NCBI GenBank assembly: GCA_920105625.2
Contig: OV050030.1
Span: 214,628,325 to 214,692,324, forward strand
Direction of reading: 5' to 3'
DNA from: Clusia tigrina
Taxonomy: Eukaryota; Arthropoda; Insecta; Diptera; Clusiidae
Length of the DNA: 64,000 bases
Part shown: one piece after another, positions 34,378-46,942 of the stretch
Position numbering within the stretch: position 1 is the first letter of the stretch
Layout of the letters: every line of letters starts with the position of its first letter
Made by a program: the position numbers and the translations under genes
Notes under the pieces: model-generated
Database searches by the model: none
What the model was told of the DNA's origin: nothing
What the model saw: the letters and a program-made list of their open reading frames with translations, nothing else

Positions 34378-35825
34378 GCGATGCGTCCTATACCTATCAA
34401 AGGTTGCAACAATCAAATTCTTGTAACTTTTTATTGGAGCGTAATAAAGTCTTGAAATTTTGTGACAATAAAGTAGTCGAGCTTCTTGTCAATTTAAGGT
34501 ATCGCTCATAGCTATGCTACCCTTGAGCCCCAAATCAAAGTCTGATAAAACTTCAAATGGACCTAACTTCTATACGGTGCGATTTATACCTATCAAAGTA
34601 TGCAACATTTAAATGCTTGTAAATTTTTACTGGAGCGTCATAAAATCTTTTAAATTTTGTGACATTAAAGTACTCGAGCCTCTTATCAATTTAAGCTATC
34701 GCTCATAGCTATGCTACCCTTGTGACCCAAATAAAACACTGATAAAATTTCTAATGGCCCTAACTTCTATATGGTGCGTCCTATACCTATCAAAGTTTGC
34801 AAAAACCAAATTCTTGTAACTTTTCACTGGAGCTTGATAAGATCTTGAAATTTTGTGACAATAAAGCACTCGAGCCTCTTATCAATTTAAGCTATAGGTC
34901 ATAGCTACGCTACCCGTGAATTCCAAGTCAAACAATGATAAATCTTCAAATGGCCCTAACTTCTATACCTATCAAAATTTGTAAAAATCAAATGAATGTA
35001 ACTTTTTACTGGAGCGTCACAAAATCTTGAAATTTTGTGACAATAAAGTACTCGAGCCTCTTGTCAATTTAAGCTATCACTCATAGCTATGCTACCCTTG
35101 AGTCCCAAATCAACCACTGCTAAAACTTCAAATGGGCCTAACGGTGCGTCCTATACTTCTCAAAGTTTGCAACAATCAAATGCATGTAACTTTTTACTGC
35201 AGCGTCATAAAATCTTGAATTTTTGTGACAAAACAGTACTCGAGCCTCTTATCAATTTAAGCTATCGCTCATAGCTATGCTACCCTTGAGTTCCAAATCA
35301 AACTCTGATAAAACTTCCAATGGCCCTAACTCCTATACCTATCAAAGTTTGCAACAATCAAATTCTTGTAACTTTTTATTGGAGCGTAATAAAGTCATGA
35401 ACTTTTGTGACAATAAAGTAATCGAGCTTCTTGTCAATTTAAGGTATCGCTCATAGCTATGCTACCCTTGAGCCCCAAATCAAAGACTGATAAAACTGCA
35501 AATGGCCCTAACTTCTATACGGTGCGATATATACCTATCAAAGTATGCAACATTTAAATTCTTGTAACTTTTTACTGGAGCTTGATAAGATCTTGAAATT
35601 TTGTGACAATAAAGCACTCGAGCCTCTTATCAATTTAAGCTATAGTTCATAGCTACGCTACCCGTGAGTCCCAAGTCAAACACTGATAAAACTTCAAATG
35701 GCCCTAACTTCTATACCTATCAAAGTTTGCAAAAATCAAATTCTTGTAATTTTTTACTGGAGCTTGATAAAATCTTGAATTTTTGTGACAAAACAGTACT
35801 CGAGCCTCTTATCAATTTAAGCTAT
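34366..35825 (+). repeat. Higher-order block V, copy 2
   Basis: The counterpart of 27075-28534 (offset 7291 bp). Together with block U at 7095 bp, this shows that a region of about 7.1-7.3 kb was duplicated, with one extra monomer (about 34180-34366) placed between the two parts in the right copy. Confidence 0.87.
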
Positions 35826-36440
35826 CGCTCATAGCTATGCTACCCTTGAGTTCCAAATCAAACACTGATAAAACTTCAAATGGCCCTAACTTCTATACAG
35901 TGCGTCCTACACCTATCAAAGTTTGCAACATTCAAATGCTTGTAACTTCTTATTGGAGAGTCATAAACTCTGGAATTTTGTGACAATAAAGTACTCGAGC
36001 CTCTTGTAAATTTAAGCTATAGCTCATAGCTATGCTACCCTGGAGTTCCAAATCAAAGACTGATAAAACTTCAAATGGCCCTAACTTCTATACGGTGCGA
36101 TATATACCTATCAAAGTATGCAACATTTAAATGCTTGTAAATTTTTACTGGAGCGTCATAAAATCTTGAAATTTTGTGACATTAAAGTACTCGAGCCTCT
36201 AATCAATTTAAGCTATAGCGCATAGCTATGCTACTCTTGAGTCGCAAATCAAACATTGCTAAACCTTCAAATGGCATAACTTCTATCCGGTGCGTCGTAT
36301 ACCTATCAAAGTTTGCAACAATCAAATGCTTGTAACTTTTTACTGGAGGATAATAAAATCTTGAAATTTTGTGACAATAAAGTACTCGAGCCTCTTGTCA
36401 ATTTAAGCTATCGCTCATAGCTATGCTTCCCTTGAGCCCC
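35559..36440 (+). repeat. 1160-bp tandem unit, copy 1
   Basis: It matches 36719-37600 at 1160 bp. It contains the 182-bp GCTACGC monomer, the GGAATTTTGTGAC monomer with TAAACTCTGG, a GCGATATATACC monomer with CCCTGGAGTT, and the CTAATCAATT / TATAGCGCATAGC monomer followed by GGTGCGTCGTATACC. Confidence 0.84.
35655..35836 (+). repeat. Exemplar of 182-bp monomer (14-bp deletion between CTATAC repeats)
   Basis: CTATACGGTGCGTCCTATACC of the canonical monomer is reduced to CTATACC, removing 14 bases between two CTATAC copies. The class begins GCTACGCTACCCGTGAG and often carries AATTCTTGTAATTTTTTACT and GAATTTTTGTGACAAAACAG. It is found near 22020, 25680, 28360, 35655, 36815, 39900, 46660 and 49055, but I did not find it left of about 20 kb, so it marks the middle part of the array. 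Confidence 0.85.
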
Positions 36441-36718
36441 AACTCAAACACTGATAAAACTCCAAATGGACCTAACTTCTATACAGTGCGTCCTACACCT
36501 ATCAAATTTTGCAACATTCAAATGCTTGTAACTTCTTACTGGAGAGTCATAAAATCTTGAAATTTTGTGACAATTAAGTACTCGAGCCTCTTGTAAATTT
36601 AAGCTATCGCTCATAGCTATGCTACCCTTGAGTCCCAAATCAAACACTGATAAAATTTCTAATGGCCCTAACTTCTATACGGTGCGTCCTATACCTATCA
36701 AAGTTTGCAAAAACCAAA

Positions 36719-37600
36719 TTCTTGTAACTTTTTACTGGAGCTTGATAAAATCTTGAAATTTTGTGACAATAAAGCACTAGAGCCTCTTATCAATTAAAGC
36801 TATAGGTCATAGTTACGCTACCCGTGAGTTCCAAGTCAAACACTGATAAAACTTCAAATGGCCCTAACTTCTATACCTATCAAAGTTTGCAAAAATCAAA
36901 TTCTTGTAATTTTTTACTGGAGCTTGATAAAATCTTGAATTTTTGTGACAAAACAGTACTCGAGCCTCTTATCAATTTAAGCTATCGCTCATAGCTATGC
37001 TACCCTTGAGTTCCAAATCAAACACTGATAAAACTTCAAATGGCCCTAACTTCTATACAGTGCGTCCTACACCTATCAAAGTTTGCAACATTCAAATGCT
37101 TGTAACTTCTTATTGGAGAGTCATAAACTCTGGAATTTTGTGACAATAAAGTACTCGAGCCTCTTGTAAATTTAAGCTATCGCTCATAGCTATGCTACCC
37201 TGGAGTTAAAAATCAAAGACTGATAAAACTTCAAATGGCCCTAACTTCTATACAGTGCGATATATACCTATCAAAGTATGCAACATTTAAATGCTTGTAA
37301 ATTTTTACTGGAGCGTCATAAAATCTTGAAATTTTGTGACATTAAAGTACTCGAGCCTCTAATCAATTTAAGCTATAGCGCATAGCTATGCTACTCTTGA
37401 GTCGCAAATCAAACATTGCTAAACCTTCAAATTGCATAACTTCTATCCGGTGCGTCGTATACCTATCAAAGTTTGCAACAATCAAATGCTTGTAACTTTT
37501 TACTGGAGGATAATAAAATCTTGAAATTTTGTGAGAATAAAGTACTCGAGCCTCTTGTCAATTTAAGCTATCGCTCATAGCTATGCTACCCTTGAGTTCC
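36719..37600 (+). repeat. 1160-bp tandem unit, copy 2
   Basis: The direct downstream repeat of 35559-36440. Private changes are GAGTTAAAAATC at about 37203 (GAGTTCCAAATC in copy 1), ATTGCATAAC at about 37432 and GTGAGAATAAAG at about 37532. The last is shared with 44295, linking this unit to the 6.76-kb duplication. Confidence 0.84.
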
Positions 37601-40180
37601 AAATCAAACACTGATAAAATTTCAAATGGCCCTAACTTCTATGCGATGCGTTCTATACCTATCAAAGTTTGTATCAATCAAATGCTTGTAACTTTTTATT
37701 GGAGCGTAATAAAGTCTTGAAATTTTGTGACAATAAAGTAGTCGAGCTTCTTGTCAATTTAAGGTATCGCTCATAGCTATGCTACCCTTGAGCCCCAAAT
37801 CAAAGACTGATAAAACTTCAAATGGCCCTAACTTCTATACGGTGCGATATATACCTATCAAAGTATGCAACATTTGAATGCTTGTAAATTGTTACTGGAG
37901 CGTCATAAAATCTTGAAATTTTGTGACATTAAAGTACTCGAGCCTCTAATCAATTTAAGCTATAGCGCATAGCTATGCTACTCTTGAGTCGCAAATCAAA
38001 CATTGCTAAACCTTCAAATGGCATAACTTCTATACGGTGCGTCGTATACCTATCAAAGTTTGCAACAATCAAATGCTTGTAACTTTTTACTGGAGGATAA
38101 TAAAATATAGAAATTTTGTGACAATTAAGTACTCGAGCCTCTTGTCAATTTAAGGTATCGCTCATAGCTATGCTTCCCTTGAGCCCCAACTCAAACACTG
38201 ATAAAACTCCAAATGGACCTAACTTCTATACGGTGCTTCCTACACCTATCAAAGTTTGCAACAATCAAATGCTTGCAATTTTTTACTGGAACGTCATAAA
38301 ACCTTGAAATTTGGAGACATTAAAGCACTCGAGCCTTTTATCAATTTAAGCAATCGCTCATAGCTATGCTACCCTTGAGTCCCAAATCAAAGACTGATAA
38401 AACTTCAAATGGCCCTAACTTCTATACGGTGCATCCTATACCTATCAACCTTTTCAACATTCAAATGCTTGTAACTTCTTACTGGAGAGTCATAAAATCT
38501 TGAAATTTTGTGACAATTAAGTACTCGAGCCTCTTGTAAATTTAAGCTATCGCTCATAGCTACGCTACCGTTGAGTCCCAAATCAAACACTGATAAAATT
38601 TCTAATGGCCCTAACTTCTATACGGTGCGTCCTATACCTATCAAAGTTTGCAAAAACCAAATTCTTGTAACTTTTTACTGGAGCTTGATAAGATCTTAAA
38701 ATTTTGTGACAATAAAGCACTAGAGCCTCTTATCAATTAAAGCTATAGGTCATAGTTACGCTACCCGTGAGTTCCAAGTCAAACACTGATAAAACTTCAA
38801 ATGGCCCTAACCTCTATACCTATCAAAGTTTGTAAAAATCAAGTGCTTGTAACTTTTTACTGGAGCGTCACAAAATCTAGAAATTTTGTGACAATAAAGT
38901 ACTCGAGCCTCTTGTCAATTTAAGCTATCACTCATAGCTATGCTACCCTTGAGTCCCAAACCAACCACTGCTAAAACTTCAAATGGGCCTAACGGTGCGT
39001 CCTATACTTCTCAAAGTTTGCAACAATCAAATGCTTGTAACTTTTTACTGCAGCTTCATAAAATCTTGAATTTTTGTGACAAAACAGTACTCGAGCCTCA
39101 TATCAATTTAAGCTATCGCTCATAGCTATGCTAACCTTGAGTTCCAAATCAAACACTGATAGAACTTCAAATGGCCCTAACTTCTATACAATGCGTCCTA
39201 CACCTATCAAAGTTTGCAACATTCAAATGCCTTTAACTTCTTACTGGAGAGTCATAAAATCTTGAAATTTTGTGACAATAAAGTACTCGAGCCTCTTGTA
39301 AATTTAAGCTATCGCTCATAGCTATGCTACCCTTGAGTTCCAAATCAAACACTGATAAAACTTCCAATGACCCTAACTCCTATACCTATCAAAGTTTGCA
39401 ACAATCAAATTCTTGTAACTTTTTATTGGAGCGTAATAAAGTCTTGAAATTTTGTGACAATAAAGTAGTCGAGCTTCTTGTCAATTTAAGGTATCGCTTA
39501 TAGCTATGCTACCCTTGAGCCCCAAATCAAAGACTGATAAAACCTCAAATGGCCCTAACTTCTATACGGTGCGATATATACCTATCAAAGTATGCAACAT
39601 TTAAATGCTTGTAAATTTTTACTGGAGCGTCATAAAATCTTGAAATTTTGTGATATTAAAGTACTCGAGCCTCTTATCAATTTAAGCTATCGCTCATAGC
39701 TATGCTACCCTTGAGACCCAAATCAAACACTGATAAAATTTCTAATGGCCCTAACTTCTTTACGGAGCGTCCTATACCTATCAAAGTTTGCAAAAATCAA
39801 ATTCTTGTAACTTTTTACTGGAGCTTGATAAGATCTTGAAATTTTGTGACAATAAAGCACTCGAGCCTCCTATCAATTTAAGCTATAGGTCATAGCTACG
39901 CTACCCGTGAGTCCCAAGTCAAACACTGATAAAACTTCAAATGGCCCTAACTTCTATACCTATCAAAGTTTGCAAAAATCAAATTCTTGTAATTTTTTAC
40001 TGGAGCTTGATAAAATCTTGAATTTTTGTGACAAAACAGTACTCGAGCCTCTTATCAATTTAAGCTATCGTTCATAGCTATGCTACCCTTGAGTTCCAAA
40101 TCAAACACTGATAAAACTTCAAATGGCCCTAACTTCTATACAGTGCGTCCTACACCTATCAAAGTTTGCAACATTCAAAT
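37215..40180 (+). repeat. Higher-order block W, copy 1 (2.97 kb)
   Basis: It matches 43975-46942 with an offset of 6761 bp on the left and 6760 bp after a 1-bp deletion at about 44419 (TATACCATCAAAG). Marks include TATAGCGCATAGC, GGTGCTTCCTACACC, CTATCAACCTTTTCAAC, AGCTACGCTACCG, CCAAACCAACCACTGC, GAGCCTCATATC and CTTTACGGAGCGTCC. Confidence 0.88.
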
Positions 40181-40268
40181 GCTTGTAACTTCTTACTGGA
40201 GAGTCAGAAACTCTGGAATTTTGTGACAATAAAGTACTCGAGCCTCTTGTAAATTTAAGCTTTCGTTC

Positions 40269-40650
40269 ATAGCTATGCTACCCTTGAGTTCCAAATCAAA
40301 CACTGATAAAACTCCAAATGGCCCTAACTTCTATACGGTGCTTCCTACATCTATCAAAGTTTGCAACAATCAAATACTTGTAACTTTTTACTGTAGCGTC
40401 ATAAAACCTTTAAATTTAGTGACAATAAAGTACTCGTGCTTCTTGTCAATTAAAGTTGTCGCTCATTGATATGCTACCCTTGAGTCCCATATCAAACACT
40501 GACAAAACAATGGCCCAAAATTCTGTACTTTGCGTCCTACACTTATCAGAGTTTGCAACAATCAAATGCTTGTAACTTTTTACTGGAGCGTCAGAAAATC
40601 TTGAAATTTTGTGACAATAAAGTACTCGAGCCTCTTATCAATTTAAGCGT
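40269..40650 (+). repeat. Two-monomer block shared with 50010-50390
   Basis: Offset 9741 bp. Both copies have GGTGCTTCCTACATC, AAATACTTGTAAC, CTTTAAATTTAGTGAC, then CATTGATATGC and GACAAAACAATGGCCCAAAA. In both regions an AGCTTGGCTACC monomer follows within a few hundred bases (40660, 50790). Confidence 0.78.
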
Positions 40651-42750
40651 TCGCTCATAGCTTGGCTACCCTTGAGTTCCAAATCAAACACTGATAAAAC
40701 TTCAAATGGTACCAACTTCTATACAGTGCGTCCTACACCTATCAAAGTTTGCAACAATCAAATACTTGCAATTTTTTACTGGAGCGTCATAAAACCTTGA
40801 AATTTGGCGACATTAAAGCACTCGAGCCTTTTATCAATTTAAGCAATCGCTCATAGCTATGCTACCCTTGAGTCCCAAATCAAAGACTGATAAAACTTCA
40901 AATGGCCCTAACTTCTATACGGTGCATCCTATACCTATCAACCTTTTCAACATTCAAATGCTTGTAACTTCTTACTGGAGAGTCATAAAATCTTGAAATT
41001 TTGTGACAATAAAGTACTCGAGCCTCTTGTAAATTTAAGCTATCGCTCATAGCTATGCTACCCTTAAGTTCCAAATCAAACACTGATAAAACTTCAAATG
41101 GCCCTAACTTCTATACAGTGCGTCCTACACCTATCAAAGTTTGCAACATTCAAATGCCTTTAACTTCTTACTGGAGAGTCATAAAATCTTGAAATTTTGT
41201 GACAATAAAGTACTCGAGCCTCTTGTAAATTTAAGCTATCGCTCATAGCTATGCTACCCTTGAGTTCCAAATCAAACACTGATAAAATTTCAAATGGCCC
41301 TAACTTCTATGCGATGCGTCCTATACCTATCAAAGTTTGCAACAATCAAATGCTTGTAACTTTTTATTGGAGCGTAATAAAGTCTTGAAATTTTGTGACA
41401 ATAAAATAGTCGAGCTTCTTGTCTATTTAAGGTATCGCTCATAGCTATGCTACCCTTGAGCCCCAAATCAAAGACTGATAAAACTTCAAATGGCCCTAAC
41501 TTCTATACGGTGCGATATATACCTATCAAAGTATGCAACATTCAAATGCTTGTAACTTTTTACTGGAGCCTCATAAAATCTTGAAATTTTGTAACAATAA
41601 AGTAATAGAGCCTCTTATCAATTTAAGCTATAGCTCATAGCTATGCTACCCTTGAGTCGCAAATCAAACACTGCTAAACCTTCAAATGGCCCTAACTTCT
41701 ATACGGTGCGTCCTATACCTATCAAAGTTTGCAACAATCAAATGCTTGTAACTTTTTACTGTAGCGTCATAAAACTTTGAAATTTGGTGACAATAAAGTA
41801 CTCGTGCCTCTTGTCAATTAAAGTTGTCCCTCATTGATATGCTTCCCTTGAGTCCCCTATCAAACACTGATAAAACAATGGCCCTAAATTCTGTACTTTG
41901 CGTCGTACACTTATCAGAGTTTGCAACAATCAAATGCTTGTAACTTTTTACTGGAGAGTCATAAAATCTTGAAATTTTGTGACAATAAATAACTCGAGCC
42001 TCTTATCAATTTAAGCGTTCGGTCATAGCTATGCTACCCTTGATTTCCAAATCAAACACTGATAGAACTTCAAACGGCCCCAACTTCTATGCAGTGCGTC
42101 CTACACCTATCAAAGTTATCAACATTCAAATGCTTTTAACTTCTTACTGGAGAGTCATAAAATTTTGTGACAATAAAGTACTCGAGCCTCTTGTAAATTT
42201 AAGCTATCGCTCATAGCTATGCTACCCTCGAGTTCCAAATCAAACACTGATAAAACTTCAAATGGCCCTAACTTCTATGCGATGCGTCCTATACCTATCA
42301 AAGGTTGCAACAATCAAATTCTTGTAACTTTTTATTGGAGCGTAATAAAGTCTTGAAATTTTGTGACAATAAAGTAGTCGAGCTTCTTGTCAATTTAAGG
42401 TATCGCTCATAGCTATGCTACCCTTGAGCCCCAAATCAAAGACTGATAAAACTTCAAATGGACCTAACTTCTATACGGTGCGATATATACCTATCAAAGT
42501 ATGCAACATTTAAATGCTTGTAAATTTTTACTGGAGCGTCATAAAATCTTTTAAATTTTGTGACATTAAAGTACTCGAGCCTCTTATCAATTTAAGCTAT
42601 CGCTCATAGCTATGCTACCCTTGTGACCCAAATCAAACACTGATAAAATTTCTAATGGCCCTAACTTCTATACGGTGCGTCCTATACCTATCAAAATTTG
42701 CAAAAACCAAATTCTTGTAACTTTTCACTGGAGCTTGATAAGATCTTGAA

Positions 42751-43560
42751 ATTTTGTGACAATAAAGTACTCGAGCCTCTTGTCAATTTAAGCTATCACT
42801 CATAGCTATGCTACCCTTGAGTCCCAAATCAACCACTGCTAAAACTTCAAATGGGCCTAACGGTGCGTCCTATACTTCTCAAAGTTTGCAACAATCAAAT
42901 GCATGTAACTTTTTACTGCAGCGTCATAAAATCTTGAATTTTTGTGACAAAACAGTACTCGAGCCTCTTATCAATTTAAGCTATCGCTCATAGCTATGCT
43001 ACCCTTGAGTTCCAAATCAAACACTGATAAAACTTCCAATGGCCCTAACTCCTATACCTATCAAAGTTTGCAACAATCAAATTCTTGTAACTTTTTATTG
43101 GAGCGTAATAAAGTCATGAAATTTTGTGACAATAAAGTAGTCGAGCTTCTTGTCAATTTAAGGTATCGCTCATATCTATGCTACCCTTGAGCCCCAAATC
43201 AAAGACTGATAAAGCTGCAAATGGCCCTAACTTCTATACGGTGCGATATATACCTATCAAAGTATGCAACATTTAAATTCTTGTAACTTTTTACTGGAGC
43301 TTGATAAGATCTTGAAATTTTGTGGCAATAAAGTACTCGAGCCTCTTGTCAATTTAAGCTATCACTCATAGCTATGCTACCCTTGAGTCCCAAATCAACC
43401 ACTGCTAAAACTTCAAATGGGCCTAACGGTGCGTCCTATACTTCTCAAAGTTTGCAACAATCAAATGCATGTAACTTTTTACTGCAGCGTCATAAAATCT
43501 TGAATTTTTGTGACAAAACAGTACTCGAGCCTCTTATCAATTTAAGCTATCGCTCATAGC
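42751..43560 (+). repeat. 566-bp tandem repeat
   Basis: The class II monomer at 42808 recurs with an identical conceptual reading at 43374, 566 bp downstream, with its upstream CTATCACTCATAGC flank. The intervening pair of monomers is the GTAGTCGAGCTTC / GAGCCCC series. The unit is three monomers, two of them shortened. Confidence 0.83.
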
Positions 43561-43744
43561 TATGCTAACCTTGAGTTCCAAATCAAACACTGATAAAACT
43601 TCAAATGGCCCTAACTTCTATACAGTGCGTCCTACACCTATCAAAGTTTGCAACATTCAAATGCTTGTAACTTCTTATTGGAGAGTCATAAACTCTGGAA
43701 TTTTGTGACAATAAAGTACTCGATCCTCTTGTAAATTTAAGCTA

Positions 43745-44933
43745 TCGCTCATAGCTATGCTACCCTGGAGTTCCAAATCAAAGACTGATAAAACTTCAAA
43801 TGGCCCTAACTTCTATGTGATGCGTTCTATACCTATCAAAGTTTGCAACAATCAAATGCTTGTAACTTTTTATTGGAGCGTAATAAAGTCTTGAAATTTT
43901 GTGACAATAAAGTATTCGAGCTTCTTGTCAATTTAAGGTATCGCTCATAGCTATACTACCCTTGAGCCCCAAATCAAAGACTGATAAAACTTCAAATGGC
44001 CCTAACTTCTATACGGTGCGATATATACCTATCAAAGTATGCAACATTTGAATGCTTGTAAATTTTTACTGGAGCGTCATAAAATCTTGAAATTTTGTGA
44101 CATTAAAGTACTCGAGCCTCTAATCAATTTAAGCTATAGCGCATAGCTATGCTACTCTTGAGTCGCAAATCAAACATTGCTAAACCTTCAAATGGCATAA
44201 CTTCTATACGGTGCGTCGTATACCTATCAAAGTTTGCAACAATCAAATGCTTGTAACTTTTTACTGGAGGATAATAAAATCTTGAAATTTTGTGAGAATA
44301 AAGTACTCGAGCCTCTTGTCAATTTAAGCTATCGCTCATAGCTATGCTACCCTTGAGTTCCAAATCAAACACTGATAAAATTTCAAATGGCCCTAACTTC
44401 TATGCGATGCGTTCTATACCATCAAAGTTTGCAACAATCAAATGCTTGTAACTTTTTATTGGAGCGTAATAAAGTCTTGAAATTTTGTGACAATAAAGTA
44501 GTCGAGCTTCTTGTCAATTTAAGGTATCGCTCATAGCTATACTACCCTTGAGCCCCAAATCAAAGACTGATAAAACTTCAAATGGCCCTAACTTCTATAC
44601 GGTGCGATATATACCTATCAAAGTATGCAACATTTGAATGCTTGTAAATTTTTACTGGAGCGTAATAAAATCTTGAAATTTTGTGACATTAAAGTACTCG
44701 AGCCTCTAATCAATTTAAGCTATAGCGCATAGCTATGCTACTCTTGAGTCGCAAATCAAACATTGCTAAACCTTCAAATGGCATAACTTCTATACGGTGC
44801 GTCGTATACCTATCAAAGTTTGCAACAATCAAATGCTTGTAACTTTTTACTGGAGGATAATAAAATCTTAAAATTTTGTGACAATAAAGTACTCGAGCCT
44901 CTTGTCAATTTAAGGTATCGCTCATAGCTATGC
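43745..44933 (+). repeat. 586-bp trimer in two tandem copies
   Basis: 43745-44347 and 44330-44933 repeat at 585-586 bp. Each copy has the order GCGATGCGTTC (or GTGATGCGTTC) monomer, GCGATATATACC monomer with AACATTTGAATG, and TATAGCGCATAGC / GTCGTATACC monomer. The 1-bp difference is the TACCATCAAAG deletion at about 44419. The unit is a clear three-monomer higher-order repeat. Confidence 0.85.
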
Positions 44934-46942
44934 TTCCCTTGAGCCCCAACTCAAACACTGATAAAACTCCAAATGGACCTAACTTCTATACGGTGCTTCC
45001 TACACCTATCAAAGTTTGCAACAATCAAATGCTTGCAATTTTTTACTGGAGCGTCATAAAACCTTGAAATTTGGAGACATTAAAGCACTCGAGCCTTTTA
45101 TCAATATAAGCAATCGCTCATAGCTATGCTACCCTTGAGTCCCAAATCAAAGACTGATAAAACTTCAAATGGCCCTAACTTCTATACGGTGCATCCTATA
45201 CCTAACAACCTTTTCAACATTCAAATGCTTGTAACTTCTTACTGGAGAGTCATAAAATCTTGAAATTTTGTGACAATTAAGTACTCGAGCCTCTTGTAAA
45301 TTTAAGCTATCGCTCATAGCTACGCTACCCTTGAGTCCCAAATCAAACACTGATAGAATTTCTAATGGCCCTAACTTCTATACGGTGCGTCCTATACCTA
45401 TCAAAGTTTGCAAAAACCAAATTCTTGTAACTTTTTACTGGAGCTTGATAAGATCTTGAAATTTTGTGACAATAAAGCACTAGAGCCTCTTATCAATTAA
45501 AGCTATAGGTCATAGTTACGCTACCCGTGAGTTCCAAGTCAAACACTGATAAAACTTCAAATGGCCCTAACCTCTATACCTATCAAAGTTTGTAAAAATC
45601 AAATGCTTGTAACTTTTTACTGGAGCGTCACAAAATCTTGAAATTTTGTGACAATAAAGTACTCGAGTCTCTTGTCAATTTAAGCTATCACTCATAGCTA
45701 TGCTACCCTTGAGTCCCAAACCAACCACTGCTAAAACTTCAAATGGGCCTAACGGTGCGTCCTATACTTCTCAAAGTTTACAACAATCAAATGCTTGTAA
45801 CTTTTTACTGCAGCTTCATAAAATCTTGAATTTTTGTGACAAAACAGTACTCGAGCCTCATATCAATTTAAGCTATCGCTCATAGCTATGCTAACCTTGA
45901 GTTCCAAATCAAACACTGATAAAACTTCAAATGGCCCTAACTTCTATACAGTGCGTCCTACACCTATCAAAGTTTGCAACATTCAAATGCCTTTAACTTC
46001 TTACTGGAGAGTCATAAAATCTTGAAATTTTGTGACAATAAAGTACTCGAGCCTCTTGTAAATTTAAGCTGTCGCTCATAGCTATGCTACCCTTGAGTTC
46101 CAAATCAAACACTGATAAAACTTCCAATGGCCCTAACTCCTATACCTATCAAAGTTTGCAACAATCAAATTCTTGTAACTTTTTATTGGAGCGTAATAAA
46201 GTCTTGAAATTTTGTGACAATAAAGTAGTCGAGCTTCTTGTCAATTTCAGGTATCGCTTATAGCTATGCTACCCTTGAGCCCCAAATCAAAGACTGATAA
46301 AACCTCAAATGGCCCTAACTTCTATACGGTGCGATATATACCTATCAAAGTATGCAACATTTAAATGCTTGTAAATTTTTACTGGAGCGTCATAAAATCT
46401 TGAAATTTTGTGATATTAAAGTACTCGAGCCTCTTATCAATTTAAGCTATCGCTCATAGCTATGCTACCCTTGAGACCCAAATCAAACACTGATAAAATT
46501 TCTAATGGCCCTAACTTCTTTACGGAGCGTCCTATACCTATCAAAGTTTGCAAAAATCAAATTCTTGTAACTTTTTACTGGAGCTTGATAAGATCTTGAA
46601 ATTTTGTGACAATAAAGCACTCGAGCCTCCTATCAATTTAAGCTATAGGTCATAGCTACGCTACCCGTGAGTCCCAAGTCAAACACTGATAAAACTTCAA
46701 ATGGCCCTAACTTCTATACCTATCAAAGTTTGCAAAAATCAAATTCTTGTAATTTTTTACTGGAGCTTGATAAAATCTTGAATTTTTGTGACAAAACAGT
46801 ACTCGAGCCTCTTATCAATTTAAGCTATCGCTCATAGCTATGCTGCCCTTGAGTTCCAAATCAAACACTGATAAAACTTCAAATGGCCCTAACTTCTATA
46901 CAGTGCGTCCTACACCTATCAAAGTTTGCAACATTCAAATGC
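43975..46942 (+). repeat. Higher-order block W, copy 2
   Basis: The counterpart of 37215-40180. The right end near 46942 is a switch from AAATGCTTGTAACTTC to AAATGCCTTTAACTTC, after which the order follows another block (similar to 46080-46400 itself), so a further internal duplication follows on its right. Confidence 0.87.
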
